Shown here: positions 1-7,940 of the stretch, one piece after another | Position numbering within the stretch: the first letter of the stretch is position 1 | How the letters are laid out: each line of letters opens with the position of its first letter | NCBI RefSeq assembly: GCF_027922005.1 | Contig: NZ_BSEV01000028.1 | Span: forward strand, 1-64,000 | Length of the DNA stretch: 64,000 bases | Reading direction: 5' to 3' | Source: Streptosporangium carneum | GTDB lineage: Bacteria; Actinomycetota; Actinomycetes; Streptosporangiales; Streptosporangiaceae | Made by a program: the position numbers and the translations under genes | Notes under the pieces: generated by a model | Database searches by the model: none | Told to the model about the DNA's origin: nothing | The model's input: only the letters and a program-made list of their open reading frames with translations

Positions 1-69
1 GAAGGAGGTGCGGAAGGGGGCGACGAGGGGCATCGCGATGCGGCGGAGTTCGATTCCGGTGATCTTCAT
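1..69 (-). CDS. menC: MenC/N-succinylamino acid racemase family enzyme, N-terminal fragment
   Basis: Only the first 23 codons lie in the window; the gene runs off the left edge. The ATG at 69 gives MKITGIELRRIAMPLVAPF followed by RTSF, the typical start of the o-succinylbenzoate synthase / N-acylamino acid racemase branch of the enolase superfamily (the capping-domain strand and the PFRTSFG-type loop). The next genes upstream on the same strand are a COG3375-type GNAT, an M20 deacylase and a dipeptidase. In this context an N-succinylamino acid racemase role is likelier than menaquinone synthesis, although family members often do both. The 113-bp gap to the GNAT stop contains no obvious terminator. 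Family assignment is fairly sure; substrate is inference. Confidence 0.75.
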   Translation of the reverse strand, partial: MKITGIELRRIAMPLVAPFRTSF

Positions 70-182
70 GGTGTGGTGCGGCCTGGGCCGTGTCTCCTTT
101 GCGGTGAACCCGCCGTGGAGGGCGGTGGCGGTGTCGGTGTGGTTGCGCGGACCCCGGCTCTGGCCCCTGCCGGGGCCGCGGG

Positions 183-1136
183 TCAGGCGGGGCGGTGCAC
201 GACGTAGCCGTCCCCTTGGTGGAAGCCGACGACCTGGGCGTCCTGCGCCATCAGGCCGCCGAGCACCTCGCGGACGGCCTGCCGCCAGGCGCGGGCGGCG
301 CCGGGGTCGGTGTGTCGCATGGTCTCGATGTCGGCGGGCACGGCCACCAGCACCACCGGCGCGTCGGTACGGCCGGGCACCGGACAACCCCGGTCGTCGC
401 CGAGCCCGACCACGGCGTCGGCCGGCGCCGGCGTCGAAGCCGGGGCGCCGGCCGCGGCGGCCAGCACGTGCGGCGCGGTCAACGGCCAGCTGACCAGCAG
501 CCGGTCGGACTCGTCCCCGGCGTTGATCACGTCGTCCATCGCTCCGTAGAACGACGGCAGGTACTCGACGGGGCGGGCGCCGAGCTTGGTCAGGTTGAAG
601 TGGGCGTTGCGCCGCACCAGCGGATCGTAGGTCCAGGTGACGCGCTCCAGGCCACGCTGCAGCGCCCAGGCCCGCTGGTGCTGCTTGAGCGCGAACCCCA
701 CCCCCCGGCCGGTCGCAGCACCGGTGACAGTGTCGGCGACGGTGTGGGTGACGGTGTGGGTGACGGCGCCGGTGACATGGGAGTGCAGGACCCGGCCCGC
801 CGGAGCGGCCAGGAACGCCACCGAGGCGCCGACCAGACGCTCCTGCCGGTAGGCCCCGGCCACGTAGTTGCCCGTGTGCGACAGCGCCCGCATCATCTCC
901 ACACTGATCGGCGCGTTCCCCGGCTCCGACCGCCAGATCTCGTCGAACAGGCGGTACACCCGCACGAAGTCGTCGATCTCGAAAAGCTCCGTCACGCGCA
1001 CTCCCGCGGCCCTGGCCGTACGTTCCGCGACCTCCGCGGCCGTCTCGGAAACGGCCCCGGCCCGGACCCGGGCCTCAGCCGTGGCACGGGGCTCGGCCCC
1101 GGCCGTCGGCGGGTCACCGCAGGAGGCGCTCGTCAC
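183..1136 (-). CDS. COG3375-type GNAT acyltransferase (putative D-amino acid N-succinyltransferase)
   Basis: A 317-residue protein. After a non-conserved Ala/Arg-rich N-terminus of about 45 residues comes a segment typical of predicted GNAT proteins that travel with menC-like racemases (VRVYRLFDEIWR, then NAPISVEMMRALSHTGNYVAGAY). The GTG start overlaps the M20 stop by four bases (GTGA), so it is translationally coupled. In the Geobacillus N-succinylamino acid racemase operon the GNAT succinylates D-amino acids before racemisation; that role is inferred here from context. Odd feature: near residues 119-145 a Val-Thr-rich run (VTHTVTHTVADTV) is encoded by 12-bp tandem repeats at about 717-782, probably a slippage-expanded loop. 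Confidence 0.75.
   Translation of the reverse strand: MTSASCGDPPTAGAEPRATAEARVRAGAVSETAAEVAERTARAAGVRVTELFEIDDFVRVYRLFDEIWRSEPGNAPISVEMMRALSHTGNYVAGAYRQERLVGASVAFLAAPAGRVLHSHVTGAVTHTVTHTVADTVTGAATGRGVGFALKQHQRAWALQRGLERVTWTYDPLVRRNAHFNLTKLGARPVEYLPSFYGAMDDVINAGDESDRLLVSWPLTAPHVLAAAAGAPASTPAPADAVVGLGDDRGCPVPGRTDAPVVLVAVPADIETMRHTDPGAARAWRQAVREVLGGLMAQDAQVVGFHQGDGYVVHRPA
717..782. repeat. 12-bp tandem repeat inside the GNAT gene
   Basis: On the + strand the unit GGTGACGGTGTG recurs with small variations about five times in phase with the codons of the minus-strand gene, giving a Val/Thr/Ala run. The in-frame period of four codons means copy-number changes would alter loop length without breaking the frame. 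Confidence 0.7.
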
Positions 1137-2296
1137 CTGCCGTCCTCTCCCGTCAGCACCGGGCTCTCCTGCGGCGCGGACGCCTCTTCCAGCGGCACGC
1201 GCACCCCTCCCGTCGGCTCCCTCAGCACGGAGGAGATCAGCCCGGCCAGCAGTCTCGTCCGGTCCGGTATCTCCGCGACGACCACGTGCTCGTGCGGCGC
1301 GTGCGCGCCGCCGCCGACCGCGCCCAGCCCGTCGAGCGTCGGGCAGCCGACGCCCGCGGTGAAGTTACCGTCCGAGGCGCCGCCCACGGCCACCCCCCGT
1401 AGCGGTTCCATACCCAGATCCTTGGCGATCCCGCAGGCCAGTTCGAACAGGCGCGCCGAGGAGACCTCCTCGAGCGGGGGACGGTTCGGCCCCCCGGTGA
1501 CCTCCAGACGGGTCCCGGAAAGCCGGGGGGCGAGCGCCCGGATCAGCTGGTCGATCCGGTCCTGCTCGGCGATGCTCGGCACCCTGACGTCGACGGAGAC
1601 CTGCGCCAGCGCGGGCACCGTGTTGACCGTGGTCCCGCCGGACAGCACGGTCGGCGTCACCGTCGTCTCCCCCTCGCCCATCGCGCTGAGCGTGAGGATC
1701 TGGTGGGCGAGCTCGATCCCGGCGTTCGCCCCGTTCCACGGCTCCAGACCCGCGTGGGCCGCCCTGCCGTGCACGATGACCCGGTAGTCGGAGGTGCCCT
1801 TGCGGGCCGTCTTGAGCGTCCCGCCGTCGGCGCTCGCCTCCAGCACGAACGTCGCCGCGCAGCCGCGTGCCGACTCCTCGATCAGCGCGCGCGAGGTCGT
1901 CGAGCCGACCTCCTCGTCCCCGGTGATCAGCACGCACACCCCCTCCGGCGACGGGAGGGAGGCCAGCGCGTGGAACATCTGCACCAGTCCCGTCTTCATG
2001 TCGAACACGCCGGGGCCGCGGGCGACCCCGTCCACGAGCGACCAGGGGTGCTCGCGCAGCGTGCCCATCGGCCAGACGGTGTCGTGATGACCGACCAGCA
2101 GCACCCGCGGCGTGCCGAAGGTCCACCGCACGTGGGGGACCCCGTCGATCACGATCGTCTCGGGCCGCGCGCCCAGCCTCCTGAAACCCTGATCCGCGAC
2201 CAGGGCGGCGCTGCGGGCCAGCGCCTCGTGGTCGGCGGAGAAGGATTCGCAGACGACGAGTTCCTGCAGGTCGTCGAGCATCAGGTCGAGGTTCAT
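1133..2296 (-). CDS. M20 family metallopeptidase / N-acyl-amino acid deacylase
   Basis: 387 residues, carboxypeptidase G2/ArgE-like dizinc hydrolase. Metal-site motifs are all present: GHHDTVWP (ligand His70, catalytic Asp72), bridging Asp99 in FDMKTG, GDEEVGS (catalytic Glu128, ligand Glu129), and a final His in GGGAHAPHEHV near residue 350. The dimerisation domain lies between (about 155-270, with AAHAGLEPWNGANA). No signal peptide, so cytoplasmic. The ATG overlaps the dipeptidase stop by four bases. In N-succinylamino acid racemase operons the M20 member removes succinate from the L-form and makes the inversion irreversible; this is the expected role here, though a carboxypeptidase role cannot be excluded. 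Confidence 0.85.
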   Translation of the reverse strand: MNLDLMLDDLQELVVCESFSADHEALARSAALVADQGFRRLGARPETIVIDGVPHVRWTFGTPRVLLVGHHDTVWPMGTLREHPWSLVDGVARGPGVFDMKTGLVQMFHALASLPSPEGVCVLITGDEEVGSTTSRALIEESARGCAATFVLEASADGGTLKTARKGTSDYRVIVHGRAAHAGLEPWNGANAGIELAHQILTLSAMGEGETTVTPTVLSGGTTVNTVPALAQVSVDVRVPSIAEQDRIDQLIRALAPRLSGTRLEVTGGPNRPPLEEVSSARLFELACGIAKDLGMEPLRGVAVGGASDGNFTAGVGCPTLDGLGAVGGGAHAPHEHVVVAEIPDRTRLLAGLISSVLREPTGGVRVPLEEASAPQESPVLTGEDGR

Positions 2297-3330
2297 GCGG
2301 GCCTTCCCAGTTCGGCTCTGAACAAGCGCAGAACATTGTCTCCGAGGATCTTGACGATCTCTTCGTCGGCGAAGCCATGTTTGAGCAGGGCGTCTGTGAC
2401 GGAGGACAACCCGGCGGGGCCGGACAGGCCGGGAATGGTCGCCATGACGTCCAGGCCGCTGAAGTCGAACGCCTCGCAGCACGGCGGGGTGACGTCGTGC
2501 ATGACCTCGCGGATGAAGTCGGGGCCGAGCCCCACGTGGTCGATCCCGCCGACGCTCACGACGTGCTCGATGTGGTCGACCAGCCGGTCCACGGTGTACT
2601 CGGCCGGGTCCTCGGAGAGGAAGGCGGGCAGGAAGTTCACGCAGACCACCCCGCCGGTCGCGGCGACGGCGCGGATCTGGTCGTCGGTGAGGTTGCGGTG
2701 GTGGTCGCGCAGGGCCCTGGCCGAGGAGTGGGTCGCCATGACGGGCCTGGTCGCCAGCTCCAGCACGTGTCCGACGCCGGAGGCGCTCAGGTGGGAGACG
2801 TCGAAGATCATGCCGAGACGCTCCATCTCCCGGACCGCCGCCACACCCGCCTCGGTGAGCCTGCTGCCGGTGGCGTCCTCGCCGCTGCCGTCGGCGAGAG
2901 CCGTACGGCCCCAGTGGGCGATGGAGGCGATCCGCACGCCCAGCCGGTGCAGGGTCGGCAGCAACTCGACGTTCGCGTCCAGCCCGGGAGCGCTCTCCAG
3001 GGCCAGCACCAGGGCGATCCTCCCCTCGCCGAGCGCCTGGTCGATCTGGGAGCCGTCCAGGCAGAGCCGTACCGCGTCCGCATTGCCCTCGGCCAGCGTG
3101 TGCGCGCACTCGATCATGCGCAGGGTCTGCCTGAGCGCCCCTTCCGGGCGGTACTGGTCGTCGATGAAGACCGGCAGCACCTGGATGTCCACCCCGCCCT
3201 CGAGGAGCTGGGGCAGCCAGCGTTCCCGGAAGAACGACGCCCACCGCCCCGGTGGCCTGGCCGTGACCGCCATCAGCAGGTCGTTGTGGGTGTCGGCGAC
3301 CACGGCGTCGCGATGGAGATCGGTGGACAC
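2293..3330 (-). CDS. Membrane dipeptidase (renal dipeptidase, M19)
   Basis: 345 residues, full length for peptidase family M19, which hydrolyses dipeptides and accepts a D-residue at the C-terminal position. Dizinc ligands are visible: His15 and Asp17 in ADTHND, Glu112 in ALESAPG, His180 in FDVSH and His201 in ATHSSAR, with Arg212 and Asp in GLGPDF completing the site. No signal peptide or membrane segment, so despite the family name it is cytosolic. It is the first gene of a four-gene minus-strand operon and could supply free D-amino acids from L-D dipeptides to the downstream succinylation/racemisation steps (inference). Confidence 0.88.
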   Translation of the reverse strand: MSTDLHRDAVVADTHNDLLMAVTARPPGRWASFFRERWLPQLLEGGVDIQVLPVFIDDQYRPEGALRQTLRMIECAHTLAEGNADAVRLCLDGSQIDQALGEGRIALVLALESAPGLDANVELLPTLHRLGVRIASIAHWGRTALADGSGEDATGSRLTEAGVAAVREMERLGMIFDVSHLSASGVGHVLELATRPVMATHSSARALRDHHRNLTDDQIRAVAATGGVVCVNFLPAFLSEDPAEYTVDRLVDHIEHVVSVGGIDHVGLGPDFIREVMHDVTPPCCEAFDFSGLDVMATIPGLSGPAGLSSVTDALLKHGFADEEIVKILGDNVLRLFRAELGRPA

Positions 3331-3610
3331 GGGCGGGCCCTTCCTCGCAGGCGGATCTTGTCTGCCACGACGCTATCGACAGCGCCCGCCTCCTGTCCCG
3401 GACGGACGGACAGCAGGGCCCGTGAGGTCACCGTGCGAAGGTTCCGGAGATCGCCGCGGGAGCCCGGGACGCCACGAGCGGGGCTCGGGGGCGCCAGGGG
3501 AAACCCGGGGCACCACGGGAAAGGAGACGCCGGGCGGAGGCTCCCGGTGATCCGCCGGTGTCGGAATCCCCTTGTGACGGGTGATTCTCCGCCAAGGCGG
3601 AACAGGCCGG

Positions 3611-3616
3611 TAGTCT
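3611..3616 (+). promoter_or_regulatory. Putative -10 element of a leaderless promoter for nif3
   Basis: TAGTCT lies exactly six bases before the GTG at 3623, and no Shine-Dalgarno sequence is present. This spacing is typical of actinobacterial leaderless transcripts. The rest of the 292-bp gap (3331-3622) between the divergent dipeptidase and this gene shows only GC-rich sequence with no further gene. Confidence 0.45.
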
Positions 3617-3622
3617 GCGCAG

Positions 3623-4459
3623 GTGCCTACCCTTGCCGACATCGTCGGAGAGCTCGAATCGATCTATGATCCCGCGTGGGCGGAGTCGTGGGACGCGGTC
3701 GGACTCGTCTGCGGAGATCCCGCCGCCGAGGTGCGCAGGATCCTGTTCGCGGTCGACCCGACGGCGGTCGTCGTCAACGAGGCCGTCGAGTGGGGCGCCG
3801 ACCTGATCGTCACCCACCACCCCCTCTACCTGCGGGGCACCACGAGCGTCGCGGCCACCACCTTCAAGGGCCGTCTGATCCACACGCTGATCAAGAACGA
3901 CGTCGCGCTCTTCACCGCCCACACCAACGCCGACGTCGCCGACCCCGGCGTCTCGGACGCCCTCGCCCGCGCCGTGGGGCTGACGGGGCCGCTCACGCCC
4001 CTGCTGCCCTCCGCCGACGACCCGCGACGCGGCCTCGGCCGCGTCGGCTCGCTGCCCGCCCCGCTCACCCTGCGGGAGTTCGCCCGGCAGGCCGCCCAGG
4101 GCCTTCCCGGTACGGCGGGCGGCCTGCGGGTCGCGGGCGACCTCGACCGGGAGGTCCGGCGCGTAGCGGTGAGCGGAGGGGCGGGCGACTCCCTTCTCGG
4201 CAGGGCCAGAGCAGCCGGGGTGGACGCCTTTCTCACCGCGGATCTGCGCCACCATCCGGCGAGCGAGTTCGTCGAGGAACCCGGTGGTCCCGCGCTGATC
4301 GACGCCGCCCACTGGGCCACGGAATGGCCCTGGCTGGCCGACGCGGCACACCGTCTGACATCCGCTTCGGCCGCGCGGGGGATTACTGTTGAGACGCGCG
4401 TTTCCGAGACGGTCACGGACGCCTGGATGACAACAGCAGAGTGCGAGGAACTGAAGTGA
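3623..4459 (+). CDS. Nif3-like dinuclear metal centre protein
   Basis: 278 residues, the usual length for the Nif3/YbgI (DUF34) family, which forms toroidal hexamers with a dimetal site. Conserved segments are VTHHPLYLRG (first ligand pair), AHTNADVADPGVSDALA and a C-terminal His/Glu motif in DAAHWATEW. Biochemical role is unsettled; some members have been annotated as GTP cyclohydrolase type 2-like, which should be treated with caution. It is the first gene of a three-gene set with GTGA overlaps. The same order (Nif3, zinc ribbon, RNase H-phosphatase) is found in mycobacteria (Rv2230c-Rv2228c). Confidence 0.88.
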   Translation: MPTLADIVGELESIYDPAWAESWDAVGLVCGDPAAEVRRILFAVDPTAVVVNEAVEWGADLIVTHHPLYLRGTTSVAATTFKGRLIHTLIKNDVALFTAHTNADVADPGVSDALARAVGLTGPLTPLLPSADDPRRGLGRVGSLPAPLTLREFARQAAQGLPGTAGGLRVAGDLDREVRRVAVSGGAGDSLLGRARAAGVDAFLTADLRHHPASEFVEEPGGPALIDAAHWATEWPWLADAAHRLTSASAARGITVETRVSETVTDAWMTTAECEELK

Positions 4460-5196
4460 AAGCAGCCCCGGCAGCCCAGAAGCGTCTGCTCGACCTGGCC
4501 GAACTCGACTCCGTCGTCGACCGCCTGGCCCATCGCCGCCGTACCCTGCCGGAACTGGCCGAGATCGACGAGCTCTCCGCCCGTGTGGCACGGCTCGCCA
4601 CCCAGGTGATCGCCGCCGAGACCGAGGCGGGCGACCTGGCCCGCGAGCAGACCAAGGCCGAGGCCGACGTCGACTCGGTCCGCGTCCGCGCCGAGCGCGA
4701 CCAGAAGCGCCTCGACTCGGGGCAGGTCTCCTCCCCGAAGGACCTGGCCAGCCTCCAGTCCGAGATCGCCTCCCTGCACCGCCGCCAGGGCGACCTCGAG
4801 GAGGTCGTGCTGGAGATCATGGAGCGCCGCGAGTCGGCTGACGCGCAGGTCGCCAAGCTCGTCGCCGAGCGTGACGAGCTCGCCGCCGCGCGCGGCGTCG
4901 CCGAGGACCGCAGGGACGCCGCCTTCACCGAGATCGACAAGGAGGCCGTCGAGGTCAAGGGCAGGCGCACGGCGGTCGCCGCCGACATCCCGGCGGACCT
5001 GCTCGCCCTCTACGACAAGCTCCGCGAGCAGTTCGGCGTCGGAGCCGCGATGCTGCAGGGCGCCCGCTGTCTCGGCTGCCGGACCAGCCTGTCCATCGCC
5101 GAGATCAACCGCATCAAGGCGGCCTCCCACGACGAGGTCGTCCGCTGCGAGGAGTGCCGCCGGATCCTCGTCCGCACCCCAGAGTCGGGCCTGTGA
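4456..5196 (+). CDS. COG1579 coiled-coil protein with C-terminal C4 zinc ribbon
   Basis: 246 residues from a GTG that overlaps the nif3 stop (GTGA). The start gives MKAAPAAQKRLLDLAELDS, the usual N-terminus of the family. Residues 1-175 are heptad-rich and should form a long antiparallel coiled coil. The C-terminus has two Cys pairs, CLGC and CEEC about 35 residues apart, forming a C4-type zinc ribbon. Function unknown; mycobacterial orthologue is Rv2229c. Tight coupling with nif3 and the RNase H-phosphatase gene suggests a shared nucleic acid-related role (inference). Confidence 0.88.
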   Translation: MKAAPAAQKRLLDLAELDSVVDRLAHRRRTLPELAEIDELSARVARLATQVIAAETEAGDLAREQTKAEADVDSVRVRAERDQKRLDSGQVSSPKDLASLQSEIASLHRRQGDLEEVVLEIMERRESADAQVAKLVAERDELAAARGVAEDRRDAAFTEIDKEAVEVKGRRTAVAADIPADLLALYDKLREQFGVGAAMLQGARCLGCRTSLSIAEINRIKAASHDEVVRCEECRRILVRTPESGL

Positions 5197-6578
5197 CCTC
5201 CTTCGTCATCGAGGCGGACGGCGGATCCCGGGGCAACCCGGGGCCCGCCGGATACGGCGCCGTCGTCAAGGACGCCGCGGACGGCCAGGTGCTGGTCGAG
5301 GTCGCCGAGGCCATCGGCACCCAGACCAACAACGTCGCCGAGTACCGCGGGCTGATCGCGGGCCTGCGGTCGCTGCTCGACCTCGCGGGCGGCGGCGTGC
5401 CCGTCGAGGTCCGGATGGACTCCAAGCTGGTCATCGAGCAGATGGCGGGCCGCTGGAAGATCAAGAACGAGGGTCTGCGGCCTCTCGCGACGGAGGCCGC
5501 CTCCCTGGCCCGCCGCCTCAGGGTCACCTGGCGGTGGATCCCGAGGGAGCAGAACAAGGACGCCGACCGCCTCGCCAACGAGGCCATGGACGCCGCCGCC
5601 AAGGGCAGGCCCTGGCGTTCGACCGCCTCCCCGCCGACCGGTTCCCCCGCCGCGTCCAGGCCCTCCGCCCTCGACGCGGCCTCCACGCCCCGCTCCTCCG
5701 CGCCTCAGGCCTCCACGCCCCGCTCCTCCGCGTCCAGGGCGTCCGAGGCCCCGGCGCAGGACTCCCTCTTCGACACCGGAGACCTCTCTTCCTCTCCTCT
5801 CGGGGCGGCGGAGACGGGGGCGCGTGCGACCTCCGGCGGAGCGCCCGAGGCGGCACAGGCGTGGAAGACCCCCGACGGGGCGCCGGAGGCGACAGCGGGC
5901 GAGACGGCCCGGCGGACGGCGGCGCCCACGACCGGCGGAACCGGCTGGCGCGGGCCCACCACCACGGCGACGTCGCTGCTCCTGCTACGGCACGGCGAGA
6001 CCCCGCTGTCGATCGAGCGCAGGTTCTCCGGGCTCGGCGACCCCGAGCTCACCCCGAACGGCCTCGCCCAGGCGGAGGCCGCCGCGGCCAGGCTCTCGAG
6101 CGAGCCGTACGGCGTCCAGGTGATCGTCAGCTCGCCGCTCAAACGCGCCCGTGCGACCGCCGAGACCGCGGCCGCCAGACTCGGGCTCGAAGTGATCGTC
6201 GAGGACGGGCTCAGGGAGACCGACTTCGGCGACTGGGAGGGCCACACGTTCACCGAGATCCAGCGCCGCTGGCCGGACGAACTCGCCGCGTGGCTGGCGG
6301 ACCCGTCCGCCGCGCCGCCGGGTGGGGAGAGTTTCGAGGTGGCGGCGCGGCGGGTCCAGGTGATCAGGGACCAGCTGGTCGAACGTTACGAGGGCAGGAC
6401 GGTCCTCGTCGTCTCCCATGTCACGCCCATCAAGATGCTGTTGCAGTCCGCGCTGCTGGCCCCGCTCGCCGCGCTGTACCGCATGCACCTCGACCTGGCC
6501 GCTCTGTCCCTGATCGAGTACTACGCCGACGGGCCGGCTGTGGTGAAGGCGTTCAACGACACCTCGCACCTGCGCTGA
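5193..6578 (+). CDS. Bifunctional RNase HI / histidine phosphatase (CobC-like)
   Basis: 461 residues. The N-terminal RNase HI domain (1-140) has Asp in EADGGSRGNPG, Glu in NNVAEYRG and Asp in MDSKLVIEQM, the DED metal site. A linker of about 110 Ala/Ser/Thr/Pro-rich residues follows. The C-terminal histidine phosphatase domain (about 258-461) has LLLRHGETPLS with the phosphorylated His and ends with VVSHVTPIKML. This is the architecture of mycobacterial Rv2228c, where RNase HI is fused to an alpha-ribazole phosphatase-like domain. GTG start overlaps the zinc-ribbon stop (GTGA). The GTG was chosen because MTSFVIEADGGS begins the first beta strand directly. Confidence 0.9.
   Translation: MTSFVIEADGGSRGNPGPAGYGAVVKDAADGQVLVEVAEAIGTQTNNVAEYRGLIAGLRSLLDLAGGGVPVEVRMDSKLVIEQMAGRWKIKNEGLRPLATEAASLARRLRVTWRWIPREQNKDADRLANEAMDAAAKGRPWRSTASPPTGSPAASRPSALDAASTPRSSAPQASTPRSSASRASEAPAQDSLFDTGDLSSSPLGAAETGARATSGGAPEAAQAWKTPDGAPEATAGETARRTAAPTTGGTGWRGPTTTATSLLLLRHGETPLSIERRFSGLGDPELTPNGLAQAEAAAARLSSEPYGVQVIVSSPLKRARATAETAAARLGLEVIVEDGLRETDFGDWEGHTFTEIQRRWPDELAAWLADPSAAPPGGESFEVAARRVQVIRDQLVERYEGRTVLVVSHVTPIKMLLQSALLAPLAALYRMHLDLAALSLIEYYADGPAVVKAFNDTSHLR
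5678..5732 (+). repeat. 30-bp tandem duplication in the RNase H-phosphatase linker
   Basis: A 25-bp block beginning GGCCTCCACGCCCCGCTC occurs identically at 5678-5702 and 5708-5732, a period of 30 bp (ten codons), giving STPRSSAPQA / STPRSSASRA in the disordered linker. The exactness suggests a recent duplication. Confidence 0.8.
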
Positions 6579-6640
6579 ACCAGCGCCGCCGCCCCGGGGG
6601 CGTCCGGCTCCCATTCCACCCGGCGGCACTTGCCGCCCGG

Positions 6641-6668
6641 TTGGAGACCGCTTGGGAACCATTAGGCT
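6641..6668 (+). promoter_or_regulatory. Promoter of rnpB
   Basis: TTGGAG at 6641-6646 and TAGGCT at 6663-6668 are separated by 16 bp. The predicted transcription start about eight bases downstream coincides with the 5' strand of the RNase P P1 helix at 6677. Confidence 0.65.
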
Positions 6669-6676
6669 TGGAGTAC

Positions 6677-7075
6677 GGCGGACGAGCCGGCCGGGCGGCC
6701 GCGTCGGGTCTGTGAAGGCCCGCCGAGGAAGGTCCGGGCTCCACAGGGCAGGGTGGTCGGTAACGCCGACCCGGGGTGACCCGCGGGACAGTGCCACAGA
6801 AAACAGACCGCCCCTCGCGAGAGGGGTAAGGGTGAAACGGTGGTGTAAGAGACCACCAGCGCCCACGGTGACGTGGGCGGCTAGGTAAACCCCACCCGGA
6901 GCAAGGTCAAGAAGGGACGCTCCCTGGAGCGTCCCGCGCGCGACGTTTGAGGGCTGCCCGCCCGAGCCGCGCGGGTAGACCGCTCGAGACCGGCGGCAAC
7001 GCCGGTCCTAGATGGATGGTCGCCCCTTCACACCCGTGAAGGACAAAACCCGGCCTACAGGCCGACTCGTCCGCC
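6677..7075 (+). ncRNA. rnpB: RNase P RNA, bacterial class A
   Basis: The catalytic RNA of ribonuclease P, which matures tRNA 5' ends. The conserved core GAGGAAGGTCCGGGCTCC (about 6724-6741) begins CR-I, followed by CACAGGGCAGGGTGGTCGG, ACAGAAAACAGACCGCC, GGTAAGGGTGAAACGGTG and GTAAGAGACCACCAGC. The 3' part has CTAGATGGATGG and ACAAAACCCGGCCTACAGG. The ends are set by the P1 helix: GGCGGACGAG at 6677-6686 pairs perfectly with CTCGTCCGCC at 7066-7075, giving about 399 nt, normal for actinobacteria. The upstream gene is an RNase H fusion, an arrangement also seen in streptomycetes. Confidence 0.95.
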
Positions 7076-7150
7076 TTCTCCGCCCCTGACCTGCGGCGGA
7101 GTCTCCGGTTACGGAGGCTGAGGCCCTGAGAGTGCACATCGGGGGCACAT

Positions 7151-7276
7151 TCACCTGGATCCGAGTGCGGCGGTGAAGGCGTTGCCCAGCGCCGTCCGCG
7201 CCCGCTCGGACGCCTTCGGGACCAGATGTCCGTACAGGTCCACGGCCGTGGTGATGGGCTCGTGGCCCCGGCCCGG
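7151..7276 (-). pseudogene. Tyrosine recombinase (integrase) C-terminal remnant
   Basis: In the frame ending with TGA at 7153-7151 the sequence reads GHEPITTAVDLYGHLVPKAS and then about 18 more residues. That is the terminal box of phage/ICE tyrosine recombinases: the GH of box II and the catalytic Tyr in DLYGHL about 9-10 residues later. No start or upstream catalytic domain exists in this frame; the homology begins abruptly at about 7276, where an IS5-type transposase reading frame ends. It sits 76 bp beyond the 3' end of rnpB on the opposite strand. Probably all that is left of an integrated element. Confidence 0.65.
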
Positions 7277-7747
7277 TCCTGCACACCGGCCGGACGTGCC
7301 ATCACCGTCAGCAGCAGCCCAAGGGTGTCGGTCGCCACGAACCGCTTGCGGCCATTGATCTTCTTGCTCGCGTCGTAGCCACGCGTACCGGCCCCGAGGG
7401 TGTCGGCGCCCTTGACACTCTGGCTGTCGATGACCGCCGCCGACGGCTCCGAATCACGACCGGCCTTTTCGCGGATGCGCCGGCGCAGCACGTCCAGAAT
7501 CCGCTGGGTCACGACCTGGTCCTCCCAGCGCACAAAATGCCCGTACGCCGTCTGCCAGGGCGGGAAGTCCGCCGGCAACTGCCGCCAGGAGCAGCAGGTG
7601 CGCACCACGTACACGATGGCGTCCACGATCTCCCGGCGCGGATGTTTCTCCTTGCGGCCGTCCCAGTGCGGAGCGGAAAGCAGCGGTTCGATCAGAGCCC
7701 AATGCTCATCGGTCAGATCAGAGGGATGGAAAGGGTTGTCGTGTCAT
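7277..7747 (-). pseudogene. IS5-type transposase, 5' part, frameshifted and truncated
   Basis: The minus strand encodes LTDEHWALIEPLLSAPHWDG, KHPRREIVDAIVYVVRTCCSWRQL, then PPWQTAYGHFVRW and ATDTLGLLLTVM, a recognisable IS5-group transposase N-terminal half including the DAT-D segment. The natural ATG at 7747 starts MTRQPFPSL and hits a stop; a few extra bases (about four) shift the frame relative to the LTDEHW segment. After VQDRAGA the homology stops and the sequence continues into integrase-like DNA in another frame. No clear terminal inverted repeats were found. The element is dead. Confidence 0.75.
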
Positions 7748-7940
7748 GCCTGCACTCCTACCCCACCGCAGGACGGCCTCACGATCAGCTCTCAAACACA
7801 CTGTCAGCCATCATTTAGGGCGCGCCATAAGGAGATATTCGGGAGAAACATCCCAGAAGCGACGTGTGGGCGTTTCGCAAACCTAGCAGGATGACCGCTA
7901 GCATGTCTGAAATGTTCGACAAATATCTAAGGTTAACTTC

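Noticed and set aside
717-782. Possible CRISPR-like repeat
   Set aside because: Units are 12 bp, contiguous without spacers and in codon phase; it is a coding tandem repeat. No CRISPR array was seen anywhere in the window.
1-3330. Menaquinone biosynthesis cluster
   Set aside because: A menC-like gene is present but no other men genes adjoin it; the neighbours fit N-succinylamino acid metabolism instead.
195-3550. Two long + strand frames (530 and 615 codons)
   Set aside because: Antisense to the D-amino acid operon, whose minus-strand products carry complete catalytic motifs.
7076-7150. tRNA or attachment-site copy next to rnpB
   Set aside because: Small hairpins (CTCCG-GTTA-CGGAG) are present, but there is no cloverleaf and no second copy of the rnpB end in the window.
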